DNA of 60,732 nt from JAETTH01 sp964455975 (GTDB lineage: Bacteria > Bacillota > Clostridia > TANB77 > CAG-508). A program made the translations under genes and the position numbers. Location: the NCBI GenBank assembly GCA_964455975.1, contig CAYVYP010000002.1, positions 1 to 60,732 of the forward strand, written 5' to 3'. Under the pieces are notes generated by a model. It worked only from the letters and a program-made list of their open reading frames with translations, was not told the origin of the DNA and ran no database searches. Numbering within the stretch: position 1 is the first letter of the stretch; each line of letters opens with the position of its first letter. Positions 28,916-38,568 of the stretch are shown piece by piece.

Positions 28916-30697
28916 TCAAATTTCTACTACATTTTTCGATATTAGTGTTAAGTTATCTGTTATATTTCCATTCTCAATATAAGGACAATTTATAATGCCA
29001 TCTGTATTAAAATGTGCTTTTATTAACTCCATATATATTGCTAAATCTTCTTTGTCATATTCTCCATTTTCGATTTTTATATTAGAAAATACAAAATAAT
29101 CTTCTTTCAATTTTTTTAATTGTTCTTCATTAATTGCCTCTTTATAAATAAAGCCTATATTATTATTTTGTAAAATTTCATACAAATATTCTATATAATC
29201 TTTACTACTTTTTGACATAAATTCTTCTGTAAAATTAACATTTGTTATTTCAATATTGTAGCTTTTATCTCTCTTTATTTCTATACTTTCAATCAATTTT
29301 TTTATCAATTCTTTCTTTGATTTTCTATTTAAACTATTAAAAATAAATGTAAAGCCTAGTCTGTTTTTAAAAACAACTTCATTATCTTCAATATTACAAT
29401 CTAACTTTTTTAATAATTCTACTGTGTATTCTTTAAAGTCATTGTTTGGATCAATTTCTCGTTTTTTATTATTCAAATTTTCTATTTCTTTCTTGATAAC
29501 ATCATTTTTATGGTTAATAGTTTCAACATTTAAGCTAGAACTCAGATATAAATCTACTAATTTTTTCTCTTGCATTTTCAGTTTTTCAATAGCTTTCTCT
29601 ATGTCTTTAATATCTTTTGTTTTAATAGAATTGCATATTATAATTTCACTATTCATTTCATACATATATCTTGTTAATTCATTTAAAACTCTTGATAACT
29701 TTTCTTCAATTTTATCCGAATTATAATGTAATCCTTGTAATTTGCAATTAGGATTTTTACAAGTTACATGATAATAGATTTTTTCCTTTTCTGTACCGCT
29801 ATTCTTATATGAATTAGTAGAAGACATTATTTTTCCGCAACTAGGACATTTGATTATTCCTGTAAATAGATGTATATGTTCTCCATAATTAGGATGCTTG
29901 TTTTTCTCTAGTATTTTTCTTGTAATGCACCAAGTATTTTCATCAATTATAGGCTCGCAATAATCTTTTACATATAAAACATCCTGTGCTTTTCTTTTAG
30001 TTTTTCCATAAGCGAAAAGTCCTATATAAATTGAATTTATTAGAATTTTATACACTTTATCGCTATTCCATTTACCTTGTTTTATATATGATTTTTCCTC
30101 ATTTAATATATTTGCAATATTTCTTATTGAACTATTTTCTTTATATAACTCAAATATTTTCTTTACAACTTGTGACTCAATTGGTTCTACTTCTAAATGA
30201 CCTGTTTCAACATTTCTAGTATATCCATAAGGTGCTTTAGCTGGATGAACTTTCTCTAATGCCATTTCTTCCATAGCTCTTTTGGTTCTTGCTCCAATTT
30301 CTTTTCTTTCTCTTTGCCCGAATACCAAGTTCATTCCAAATATCATTTCTCCATTTGCAGTAGATACATCATAAGGCTCTAATATTAGTTCTATTTTAAC
30401 ATCATGTTCTTCACAATAATTTAAAAGCCAAAATCCGTCATAATTATTTCTAGTTAATCTATCTACCTTAATTGCTATTATTTTTTCAATTCTGTGCGAT
30501 TTAATGTCTTTTAATAACCTTTGCATATCTGGTCGCATTAGGTCTTTTCCAGAATGTCCTGCATCATTATATACATCTACAATATCATATTGATTTTTAT
30601 CACAGTATTCTTTTATCATTCGTAATTGTGAATCAATAGAATATCCATTATCTCTTTGTTCATCTGTTGATACTCTTACATAAATTCCACATCTCAT
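28916..30697 (-). CDS. Large serine recombinase
   Basis: 593 aa. The resolvase domain starts MRCGIYVRVSTDEQ with the nucleophile Ser10, followed by DAGHSGKDLMRPDM and KVDRLTRN, then the recombinase domain (KAPYGYTRN), a zinc ribbon with CPSCGKIM and CKNPNC, and a coiled-coil C-terminus. It belongs to the integrase/transposase class that moves phages and integrative elements. AAGGAGGT lies 7 bases before the ATG. It has no in-frame CGG and is as AT-rich as the host. Only one small gene accompanies it, so the element is minimal or decayed. Confidence 0.93.
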   Translation of the reverse strand: MRCGIYVRVSTDEQRDNGYSIDSQLRMIKEYCDKNQYDIVDVYNDAGHSGKDLMRPDMQRLLKDIKSHRIEKIIAIKVDRLTRNNYDGFWLLNYCEEHDVKIELILEPYDVSTANGEMIFGMNLVFGQRERKEIGARTKRAMEEMALEKVHPAKAPYGYTRNVETGHLEVEPIESQVVKKIFELYKENSSIRNIANILNEEKSYIKQGKWNSDKVYKILINSIYIGLFAYGKTKRKAQDVLYVKDYCEPIIDENTWCITRKILEKNKHPNYGEHIHLFTGIIKCPSCGKIMSSTNSYKNSGTEKEKIYYHVTCKNPNCKLQGLHYNSDKIEEKLSRVLNELTRYMYEMNSEIIICNSIKTKDIKDIEKAIEKLKMQEKKLVDLYLSSSLNVETINHKNDVIKKEIENLNNKKREIDPNNDFKEYTVELLKKLDCNIEDNEVVFKNRLGFTFIFNSLNRKSKKELIKKLIESIEIKRDKSYNIEITNVNFTEEFMSKSSKDYIEYLYEILQNNNIGFIYKEAINEEQLKKLKEDYFVFSNIKIENGEYDKEDLAIYMELIKAHFNTDGIINCPYIENGNITDNLTLISKNVVEI

Positions 30698-30806
30698 GCA
30701 ATTACCTCCTTCATTTAATTACTCAAAAAGTAGTTTTCTGACATTTTTGTTTTAGAAAGAAATTTTTTCCCTCATTCTTTGAAAGGATTTTTTCGAGGTA
30801 TTGTAT

Positions 30807-31094
30807 TTAAAATTTATTTAATTTTATGAGAATTTGCTTAATTTCTTTTAAATTGTACTTTTGATTGTATTCTTTAATGTAAAAATTTTTGTTACTTATT
30901 TCGTTTACTTTGTATTCTAGTATTGTAAGAAAAATTGGATATGTAATTAAATATTCAGTTGGTTCAATAAATTGCAGATTCGTTCTTATCAAATGTTTTA
31001 CTTTGCCATTTTTAATTGTAAATGTATAGTTTTTTATGATTTCAAGTATTTCAGTATTTGGTGTTAAAGTATCTATTATTTCAAACTCAAACAT
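30807..31094 (-). CDS. Small protein of unknown function upstream of the recombinase
   Basis: 95 aa from the ATG that follows AGGAGGG; an upstream in-frame ATG would run into the tRNA gene and is rejected. The sequence (MFEFEIIDTLTPNTEILEII...) is rich in Ile and Lys, with no motif I recognise. It lies about 110 bases upstream of the serine recombinase and may belong to the same mobile unit. Confidence 0.5.
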   Translation of the reverse strand: MFEFEIIDTLTPNTEILEIIKNYTFTIKNGKVKHLIRTNLQFIEPTEYLITYPIFLTILEYKVNEISNKNFYIKEYNQKYNLKEIKQILIKLNKF

Positions 31095-31148
31095 AAAAAA
31101 TGCCCTCCTTTCCTTTGAAAAGAGAACATTTTTTGTTTTTATGCAAAA

Positions 31149-31190
31149 TAAAAACAACTTACAAAACTTTATTAGTTCGTAAGTTGTTAT
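31149..31190 (-). terminator. Terminator of the unusual tRNA-Gly
   Basis: On the minus strand an ACAACTTAC / GTAAGTTGT hairpin with a 17-20-base loop followed by TTTTTATTTT begins 4-5 bases after the encoded CCA. The tRNA therefore has its own end. Confidence 0.75.
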
Positions 31191-31194
31191 AATA

Positions 31195-31268
31195 TGGAGC
31201 GGGTAGCGGGAATTGAACCCGCCTCTTCGGGTCGGAAGCACGAAATTTTACCACTAAACTATACCCGC
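31195..31268 (-). tRNA. Unusual tRNA-Gly with anticodon loop CUUCCGA (UCCG), candidate CGGN quadruplet decoder
   Basis: Cloverleaf: acceptor GCGGGTA/TACCCGC, D arm GTTTAGTGGTAAAAT, T arm GCGGG-TTCAATT-CCCGC, U73 and an encoded CCA. These match a glycine tRNA and the two normal tRNA-Gly(UCC) genes nearby. The anticodon stem is TCGTG/CCCGA with a U30-C40 mismatch, and the loop is CTTCCGA (31238-31232). A34-37 reading gives UCCG, exactly complementary to CGGA, with U34 able to wobble over CGGN. Normal tRNA-Gly has A37. C35 and C36, the main glycine identity bases, are kept. G37 follows C36, so TrmD, which needs G36-G37, should not methylate it. I infer that it reads CGGN as glycine; aminoacylation and decoding are not shown by sequence. 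Confidence 0.9.
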
Positions 31269-31286
31269 ATTTTTATTTGCTTGTTT

Positions 31287-31292
31287 ATTATA
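31287..31292 (-). promoter_or_regulatory. -10 box of the unusual tRNA-Gly
   Basis: TATAAT on the minus strand, 18 bases before the tRNA 5' end, with only a weak -35 region. With the terminator before it (31317-31345), this suggests transcription separate from the two normal tRNA-Gly genes. Confidence 0.5.
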
Positions 31293-31316
31293 ACATATTT
31301 ATATTCTAAATAAAAG

Positions 31317-31345
31317 AAAAACTTGCAATATTTGCAAGTTTTTTA
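31317..31345 (-). terminator. Terminator after the tandem tRNA-Gly pair
   Basis: Palindrome AAAAACTTGCAA / TTGCAAGTTTTT directly downstream of the first normal tRNA-Gly in the minus direction. Confidence 0.75.
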
Positions 31346-31347
31346 CT

Positions 31348-31421
<74 letters not shown>

Positions 31422-31452
31422 ATATTTTCTTATATGCAATTTAATATTAAAT

Positions 31453-31526
<74 letters not shown>

Positions 31527-31686
31527 ATCTCTTAATCTTGAGCACGTTATAAATTATACTTAATATTTTTTTATTTGTCAATACTTTAAATTGAATTTTT
31601 CATACTATTATTTTAATAATCTCTCTATTCCTTGATTTTTTAAGCTTTTTGTGGCATAATATATATGTATTTAAGGAGAAATTAAA

Positions 31687-34060
31687 ATGGAAGAAAAATA
31701 TTTAAATAAATTAGAATATAATAAAATATTAGAAATTTTATCTACATTTGCTATAACATATTTAGGAAAAGAGCTTTGCTTAAATTTAAAACCTTTTACT
31801 TCAAAAGAAAAGGTTTCATTAAATTTATCAAAAACTTCAGAAGCTTTGACTTTATTATTTAGAAAATCTACACCCCCTATTTTAGAAATTTCTGATATAA
31901 CAAAGCATTTAAAGTTATTAATATCTGATATTCCAATAAATACTAAAGCTTTATTAGAAGTTGCTACTATTATAAAATCAGCTAGATTATTAAAAGAATA
32001 CTTCTATAATGATGAAAATTTTGATTTGTCCAGTTTTTCTAATTTAGAACCTCTATTTTCTAATCTTTATATTAATATGTCTGTAGAAAAAAGAATTTTT
32101 GATTCTATTTTAGATGAAAACACTATTTCAGATGATGCTAGTACTAATCTTAAAAATATTCGTAGAAATCAAAAGAATTTTGAGGGTTCTATTAAGGAAA
32201 AATTAAATCAAATATTACATTCTTCTACATATTCAAAATATATTATGGATCCTGTTGTAACAATTAGAAATGATAGATATGTTATTCCTGTAAAGGAAGA
32301 ATATCGTACACAAATAAAAGGTTTTATTCATGATATGTCTGCAAGTGGCTCTACTGTTTTTATCGAGCCTATGAGTGTATTTGAATTAAACAATAAAATT
32401 AATAATTTAAAAATAGAAGAAAATATTGAGATAGAAAAAGTATTAAAGGATTTATCTAATCTTTTAATTCCATTTGCTAATGAAATTGAAAATGATTTAA
32501 ATATAATTGGTAATATTGACTTTATTTTTGCAAAAGCCAAATATTCAAAAAAAATAAATGGTATTTCTCCTATTTTAAATGATAAAAAATTTTTATATTT
32601 AGAAAAAGCAAGACATCCATTAATAGATTCTTCTAAAGTAGTTCCTATTACCTTTGAACTTGGAAAAGAATATACTTCTTTAATCATTACTGGCCCAAAT
32701 ACCGGTGGAAAAACAGTAACATTAAAAACTACAGGTCTTTTATGTTTAATGGCTCAAAGTGGCCTTCACGTTCCTGCTAATGAAAATAGTTCTATCTTTG
32801 TATTTGATAATATTTTTGCAGATATTGGAGATGAGCAAAGTATTCAAGAATCACTTAGTACATTTTCTAGTCATATGTTAAATGTATCATCTATTTTAAA
32901 TAATTCTACTAAAAATAGTTTAGTTTTGCTTGATGAATTAGGTTCTGGAACAGATCCTGTTGAAGGAAGTAGCTTGGCAATAAGTATTTTAAATAATTTT
33001 ATTAATCGAGATATTCTTACAATCTCTACTACGCACTATCACGAAATTAAAAATTACGCTTTAGTTACAAAAGGATTTAAAAATGCAAGTGTAGAATTTG
33101 ATGTAGAAACTTTATCTCCTACATATAAACTTTTAATTGGAGTTCCTGGTAAAAGTAATGCTTTTGAAATAAGCAAAAAATTAGGTATAAGTGATGATAT
33201 TTTAAATACAGCTAAAGCTATGGTAAATAAAGATGTTGTAAATATTGAAGAACTTTTGAAAAAAATTTATGATGATAAACTTATAATAGAAAAAGAAAAA
33301 GAAAATATCTTAAAAAATTCTAATCAAGTAGAACTTTTAAGAAAAGCTTTACAAAAAGATAATACAGCTTTAAAAAATAAAGAAAAGGAACTTATTGAAA
33401 ATGCAAAATATGAGGCTAAAAATATTTTACTTTCAGCTAAAGAAGATGCAAATGAAATAATAAAGGAACTAAATAATCTAGAAAACGATAATTCTTCTAA
33501 CAAAAAAGCAAATATTCTTAGAAATAAGTTAAATGATAAAATAAAAAATACTTCTACTACTTCTAATACTAATATTAATACTTCTATTTTACCTGATGAA
33601 ATTAAGCTTAATATGAATGTTTTTATAAATACTATTAATCAAAGTGGAATTATAATTTCTATGCCAAATAAGAAAAATGAAGTTACCGTTTTGATTGGTA
33701 ATTCTAAAATGAATATAAATATTCAAAATCTTTCTTTATTGAATATTGCAAAAGGTGATATGAAAAAAATGGCCTCTTCCACTTCTAAAAATTCTACTAA
33801 TTTAAAATCTAAAAATATTAATAGTGAAATTAATGTTATTGGTTTTAATGTAGATGAAGCAATTTATGTTATAGATAAATATTTAGATGATGCTGCAATT
33901 TCTAATCTTCCAAGTGTGCGTATTGTGCATGGTAAAGGAACTGGAGTTTTGCGAGCTGGAATTCATAAATATTTAAAAACAAATCCTCATGTTAAAACAT
34001 TTAGAATTCGGAACTTTTGGTGAGGGTGAAATAGGAGTAACTGTTGTAGAATTAAAATAA
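31687..34060 (+). CDS. mutS2: Endonuclease MutS2, read through one CGGA quadruplet
   Basis: 790 aa when the extra C at 34009 is skipped, the usual MutS2 length. It has a MutS core and clamp, Walker A GPNTGGKT (about residues 335-342), DELGSGTDP, STTHYHEIK, a coiled-coil linker and a C-terminal Smr nuclease domain with VRIVHGKGTGVLR. In the plain frame the protein ends FRIRNFW. Skipping C34009 gives FRIGTFGEGEIGVTVVELK, the conserved MutS2 end, with Gly775 at the site. MutS2 acts on branched DNA and, in Bacillus, on collided ribosomes, which is of interest in a cell with routine frameshifting. AAGGAG precedes the ATG. Confidence 0.96.
34009..34012 (+). other. CGGA quadruplet / +1 frameshift site in mutS2
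   Basis: Context ATT-C-GGA-ACT, the same as sua5 site 2. Skipping C34009 restores the FRIGTFGEGE end of the Smr domain. Confidence 0.92.
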
Positions 34061-34070
34061 TATTATTGTT

Positions 34071-34110
34071 AAAAAAAGAGTAATTTTGAAAACAAAATTA
34101 CTCTTTTTTT
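34071..34110. terminator. Bidirectional terminator between mutS2 and the PPIase gene
   Basis: Near-perfect palindrome AAAAGAGTAATTTTG / CAAAATTACTCTTTT with A and T tracts on either side, serving both convergent genes. Confidence 0.9.
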
Positions 34111-34112
34111 AT

Positions 34113-34898
34113 TTATTCTCCTGTATTTGCTGAAGAACTATATTGTTGCATAATCCAATTATAATAATCAAATGGCGTTTGTGTTGTTGGCATTCCATAA
34201 TCAACACCAAAGGTTTCTACACTAATGCTTTCTATTACTGGTGGATTTACTGGTCTATCTTGTGTTTTTCCCTCTACTCCAGAATCTCTTGTTTCAACCT
34301 CTACATTAGCTATTTTATCTACTATATCCATTCCTTCTATTACTTCTCCAAATGCTGCATATAATCCATCTAATGATGTTGAATCTTTAGTTGTTATAAA
34401 AAATTGTGAACCTGCTGAATTATATCCTTTTGTTGTTAAACTACTACTTAAAGAACTATAATCTGATCTTGCCATAGATATAACACCTCTTTTATGTCTT
34501 ATAGTATTTTTATTATATCCATTTGCAATAAATTCTCCAGATATTGAATACTTATCTGTTGAGCCATCTTGTTTTAATCCATCTAAAGTTGGTGTTCCAG
34601 TTCCATCTCCTGATTTATCTCCACCTTGAATCATAAGATCTGGTAATGTTCTATGAAATGTAAGTCCATTATAATATCCATTATTAGCTAATTTTATAAA
34701 ATTAGCTACTGTATTTGGAGCTTTATCTGGATATAATTCTACTTTTATTGTTCCTAAATCTTTCATTACTATTGTTGCAACTGGATTTTGTGCTTTAAAA
34801 GTTACCTTTTTATAAATTCCATAACTAATTGCTACTACTAAAAGTAGTAATACTACTATTCCTATTATTAATAAAATATTTTTTGTTTTCTTATTCAT
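34113..34898 (-). CDS. Peptidyl-prolyl cis-trans isomerase, cyclophilin type, membrane-anchored
   Basis: 261 aa with an N-terminal helix (residues 8-28) and an extracytoplasmic cyclophilin domain: VELYPDKAPNTVANF, YYNGLTFHRTLPDLMIQGGD, SAGSQFFITT and YAAFGEVIEGMDIV. It catalyses proline isomerisation in exported proteins. Part of the loop after GGD carries extra Gly and Thr residues, as in other Firmicutes members. It has its own ribosome binding site (AGGAGG) and terminator. Confidence 0.92.
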   Translation of the reverse strand: MNKKTKNILLIIGIVVLLLLVVAISYGIYKKVTFKAQNPVATIVMKDLGTIKVELYPDKAPNTVANFIKLANNGYYNGLTFHRTLPDLMIQGGDKSGDGTGTPTLDGLKQDGSTDKYSISGEFIANGYNKNTIRHKRGVISMARSDYSSLSSSLTTKGYNSAGSQFFITTKDSTSLDGLYAAFGEVIEGMDIVDKIANVEVETRDSGVEGKTQDRPVNPPVIESISVETFGVDYGMPTTQTPFDYYNWIMQQYSSSANTGE

Positions 34899-34921
34899 TT
34901 TTTCCTCCTAAAATTTAATTA

Positions 34922-36067
34922 TTATATATCATATTTTAATTTGTCAATTTTATAATTTGTATTGATTTCTTGTTGTGTTAATGCTCTATTATAAAAAAAC
35001 ACATTATTTATTATTGCATCTGATAATAATGATGGAATTGTATAAAAGCATCCTATTTGTAATATATCTTGTCCTGATAACAAACTATATTCAACAGTAT
35101 TTTTTAATTCTCCATTAACATATATTTTAAACTTTGTTCCATCGTAAGTTCCATAAACATTATAGTTTGTATTTTTTGATGAATTTATTCCAGAATTAAC
35201 ATATGTCCCCATTCCTAAAGCAATTCCTTGTGCGGTTCCATATGATATATTAAATCCTCCATTTCCCCAACTATTCATATTAGAAATTATCCCACACCAA
35301 GTTGAATTTAATTCTTGAGTTTTAAACGTTACTCCATATGAAAATGGTACTCCTTTTTTAAATTTTGAAAATTGATTTTTTCCACTTGTTTTTACTAAAT
35401 CATTTATTCCATCAAGTTTTAATCCATTTTCTTTCCATCCACTTGTTGTTGTATAATTAAAATTTATCAAGTTTCCCTCGTCTTCATTACCACTTAAATC
35501 TTTCCATGTAGTAGCTGTATCGCTATGACCATTTCCAGTATTATTTATACCATCATAATGTAATATTAACCCATCTGTTACATATTTTGATATTCCTCCA
35601 AAATTACCTCCAACATTATATGTTTCTTCATTAAAATCACTTTGTCTATAATAAATTGCATTATTAATTTCTATTCCATTAACACTTACTACATCTCTTG
35701 TCTCAAAATTTATTAATATATCTTGCTTTACTTTTCTTGCATTTATTTTTTCTAATTCTATAGATGTAAAGTATTGATAATTGCTTAAACTATCTCCAAC
35801 ATTTTGTAAAGGACCATTTATATATTTTTTTTGTTCTTCTGTAGTTAATTTTCTACCATAAGTTAAATATTCAGTATTTCCTAATTTTATTTTTTCTGAC
35901 ACAATATTTACTTGTGATTGAACAACCTTTAGCTCTGATAAAAAAACTTTTACCTTTGAATATTCATATAATCCTCCACCTGCAGTATATGTTATTCCTG
36001 TCAATATTAATAATACTACTATTGTTATTACTAATGCTATTAAAGTAATACCATTTTCTTTTTTCAT
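34922..36067 (-). CDS. Pilin-like surface protein with LamG/concanavalin-A-like domain
   Basis: 381 aa. The N-terminus ENGITLIALVITIVVLLIL is a type III/IV-pilin-like signal: a short basic leader, Gly, Ile-Thr-Leu and a hydrophobic helix. A helical pilin-type region follows, and from about residue 165 a LamG/concanavalin-like domain (LILHYDGINNTGNGH, TTWKDLSGN, LQIGCFY) probably binds glycans or protein. Position +5 is not the usual Glu, so assembly into a true pilus is uncertain. No pilus assembly genes are in the window. Confidence 0.7.
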   Translation of the reverse strand: MKKENGITLIALVITIVVLLILTGITYTAGGGLYEYSKVKVFLSELKVVQSQVNIVSEKIKLGNTEYLTYGRKLTTEEQKKYINGPLQNVGDSLSNYQYFTSIELEKINARKVKQDILINFETRDVVSVNGIEINNAIYYRQSDFNEETYNVGGNFGGISKYVTDGLILHYDGINNTGNGHSDTATTWKDLSGNEDEGNLINFNYTTTSGWKENGLKLDGINDLVKTSGKNQFSKFKKGVPFSYGVTFKTQELNSTWCGIISNMNSWGNGGFNISYGTAQGIALGMGTYVNSGINSSKNTNYNVYGTYDGTKFKIYVNGELKNTVEYSLLSGQDILQIGCFYTIPSLLSDAIINNVFFYNRALTQQEINTNYKIDKLKYDI

Positions 36068-36088
36068 ATATCTCCCTTTCTTCTTTTG

Positions 36089-37174
36089 TTATAACATTAC
36101 ATTATCAAATACAAATTGTTCTTGCATTCTTTTTAGTGATTGCTTTATTGTTCTCGCTCTTATTTCTCCAATTCCATCTACATCATCTAATGCTTTTAAA
36201 TCTGCTACTAAAATGTGTTGAAATGACTTAAATGATTTAACTAGATTTTCTACAATATTTGTTGGCATTCTTGGTATTCTGCTTAATACTCTATATCCTT
36301 TTGTATATACTCCAATTTCTTCATAATTATCAAAATTTTCATATCCTAGCAATTTTGCAATATTTTGTAATTCTGTAAGGTTTTCTCTTGGTATTTTATT
36401 TATTTCTTCTAAAACTTTTTCAGATGTTCTTTTCTTTCCTGGTGCTATATAATCTTTAATTATTAGAAGTTCTTCTTTGTCTAATCCTTCTATTAATTCA
36501 TCTAATTGCATTTGAAGAAGTCGTCCTTCTTCTCCCAATTCATAAATCTCTTTTTGAACTTCATTTGCAATATTCATTACCATTTCTGCCCTTTGAATAC
36601 ATGTAATAACATTTTCTAAAGTTACAATATCATTAAACTCATATTCATTTAAAATACTAAGTTTACTATCAAATACTTTTTTATATTTTTCTACAGTTTG
36701 AAGTGCTTGGTTTGCCTTTGTAATCACTTTTGATGTATCTTCTAGTACATACCTAAAGTCTCCTTTAAATAATGTAATTATGTTTCTTCTTTGTGAAATA
36801 CTTACTACTAATTCACCTGTTTGTTTTGCTGTACGCTCTGCTGTTCTATGTCTTGTTCCTGTTTCATTTGTTGATATGTCAGATGATGGAATAAGTTGAG
36901 CATTTGCATATAATATTTTTTTAGCATCTTTAGAAAGTACAATAGCTCCATCCATTTTTGCAAGTTCATATAATCTTGACGGAGTATAATCTTCATTTAT
37001 ATTAAATCCACCATCAACTATTTTTAAAATTTCTTCTGAATCACCTATAACTATAAGTCCACCAGTTTTTGCTTTTAATATATTATCTAAACCTAATCTT
37101 ATATTAGTTCCAGGCGCAATTGTTTTTAGTATTTCTGTAATTTGGTCTTCCTTTTTAAGTATCAACTTTATCAC
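36089..37174 (-). CDS. disA: DNA integrity scanning diadenylate cyclase DisA
   Basis: 361 aa. The N-terminal DAC domain has MDGAIVLS and the GTRHRTAERTA active-site motif, a helical spine follows, and the C-terminus ends with a helix-hairpin-helix segment (DDVDGIGEIRARTI). It converts two ATP to c-di-AMP and slows on branched DNA. The start is probably GTG at 37174. It follows radA by about 33 bases in the same direction, the order radA-disA seen in Firmicutes. Confidence 0.95.
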   Translation of the reverse strand: MIKLILKKEDQITEILKTIAPGTNIRLGLDNILKAKTGGLIVIGDSEEILKIVDGGFNINEDYTPSRLYELAKMDGAIVLSKDAKKILYANAQLIPSSDISTNETGTRHRTAERTAKQTGELVVSISQRRNIITLFKGDFRYVLEDTSKVITKANQALQTVEKYKKVFDSKLSILNEYEFNDIVTLENVITCIQRAEMVMNIANEVQKEIYELGEEGRLLQMQLDELIEGLDKEELLIIKDYIAPGKKRTSEKVLEEINKIPRENLTELQNIAKLLGYENFDNYEEIGVYTKGYRVLSRIPRMPTNIVENLVKSFKSFQHILVADLKALDDVDGIGEIRARTIKQSLKRMQEQFVFDNVML

Positions 37175-37207
37175 ACTACTTTCTTTTTTGTAAAATTATG
37201 CTACTTA

Positions 37208-38568
37208 TTACTTTAATCCTACCGTTTTCATTGCATCATAAACATTATTTACGCCTATTATATCTAATTTGAATGTTTCTTTCAATAGTTTTTTGTTACT
37301 TTCTGGAATTATTGCAGTTTTAAATCCTAATTTTTCCGCTTCTTTTAATCTCTTTTCTATTAAATTTACTCTTCTTACTTCTCCTGTTAAACCAACTTCT
37401 CCTATTAATATCATATTTTTAGGTATACTTATATTTTTATAACTAGAAGCTGAAGCAATTATTATTCCTAAATCTATAGCAGGCTCATTTATTTTTATTC
37501 CACTTACTACATTTAAATACACATCTTGGTTTCCTAAAGCTAGTCCTGCTTTTTTTTCTAAAACTGCTATTAATAAAGTTAGTCTGTTATAATCTATTCC
37601 ATTTGCATTTCTTCTTGGCATTCCAAATACACTTGGTGTTGTTAAAGCTTGTAATTCAATAAGTAATGGTCTTGTACCCTCCATGCTAGCTACAATTACA
37701 GAACCTGGTTGATTTTCTTTGCTTTCAGATATTAATATTGAAGATGGATTTGTTATTTCTACCATTCCCTCATTTTGCATTTCAAACATACCTATTTCAT
37801 TTGTAGAGCCAAATCTATTTTTAACACCTCTTAAAATTCTATATGAAAAATATCTTTCTCCTTCTAAATATAAAACTGTATCTACCATATGTTCTAAAAC
37901 TCTTGGACCTGCTATATTTCCTTCTTTTGTAACATGTCCAATAATTACAGTAGTTATTGCTTTAGACTTACATACTCTCATTATTCTTGAAGTTATTTCT
38001 CTTACTTGACTAACACTTCCGAGCAGCAGCTGTTATTTCATCTGAATACATTGTTTGAATAGAATCTATAATAACTAGTTTAGGAACTATCGTTGTAATT
38101 GCATCTTCTATTAAATCAATATCTGTTTCTCCTAAAAATAATATATCATCATTATTAATACCAAGCCTATCTGCCCTTAATTTTATTTGCTCTGCAGATT
38201 CTTCTCCAGAAACATATAAAACCTTTCCATCACCTTTTAACTTATCACAAATTTGCAATATTAGAGTAGATTTTCCAATTCCAGGTTCACCACCCAAAAG
38301 AAGAAGAGAACCTTTAACAACTCCTCCTCCTAAAACTCTATCTAATTCTCCAAAACCAGTAGAAGTTCTAAAAGTTTCTTTTCCCTCAACTTTATTTAAT
38401 GGTGTAGGTGTAACAAACTTAGGTTTATCCTCATTTTTATTATTATTTTTAGCCAATTTCTCCTCAAAAAAACTATTCCATTCATTACAACCGAGGACAC
38501 TTACCAAGCCATTTAGCAGACTCATATCCACAACTATTACACACAAAAACACTCTTTGTTTTAGCCAT
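37208..38568 (-). CDS. radA: DNA repair protein RadA, read through two quadruplets
   Basis: 452 aa when the extra C at 38493 and 38021 are skipped, the usual RadA length. The N-terminal zinc finger is C10-x2-C13...C24-P-G-C27, with Gly26 encoded by the first site inside the finger. Next come Walker A GGEPGIGKST, the KNRFG motif (VKNRFGSTNEIGMFEM) and a Lon-like C-terminal domain. The second site gives Gly183 in ITAAAGSVSQVRE. The ATG at 38568 follows GGAGGT, which also forms the last codons of the transposase gene upstream. Two sites in a single-copy repair gene again argue against decay. Confidence 0.95.
38018..38021 (-). other. CGGA quadruplet / +1 frameshift site 2 in radA
   Basis: Context GCT-C-GGA-AGT. 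Skipping C38021 restores AAAGSVSQVRE of the RadA ATPase domain. Confidence 0.92.
38490..38493 (-). other. CGGT quadruplet / +1 frameshift site 1 in radA
   Basis: Context CCT-C-GGT-TGT. Skipping C38493 restores the CPGC half of the zinc finger; the plain frame ends at the next codon pair. Confidence 0.92.

Noticed and set aside
30807..31241. The longer version of the small gene upstream of the recombinase
   Set aside because: The extra 49 residues come from reading through the unusual tRNA and its terminator; the ATG at 31094 has a proper AGGAGGG.
31195..31268. The unusual tRNA as tRNA-Arg with anticodon CCG
   Set aside because: Placing CCG at 34-36 moves the loop so that the anticodon stem no longer pairs, and the body is tRNA-Gly-like; the Gly register keeps four of five stem pairs.
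31195..31268. The unusual tRNA as a pseudogene
   Set aside because: Acceptor, D and T arms pair, CCA is encoded, and it has its own -10 box and terminator. The U30-C40 mismatch remains a caution.
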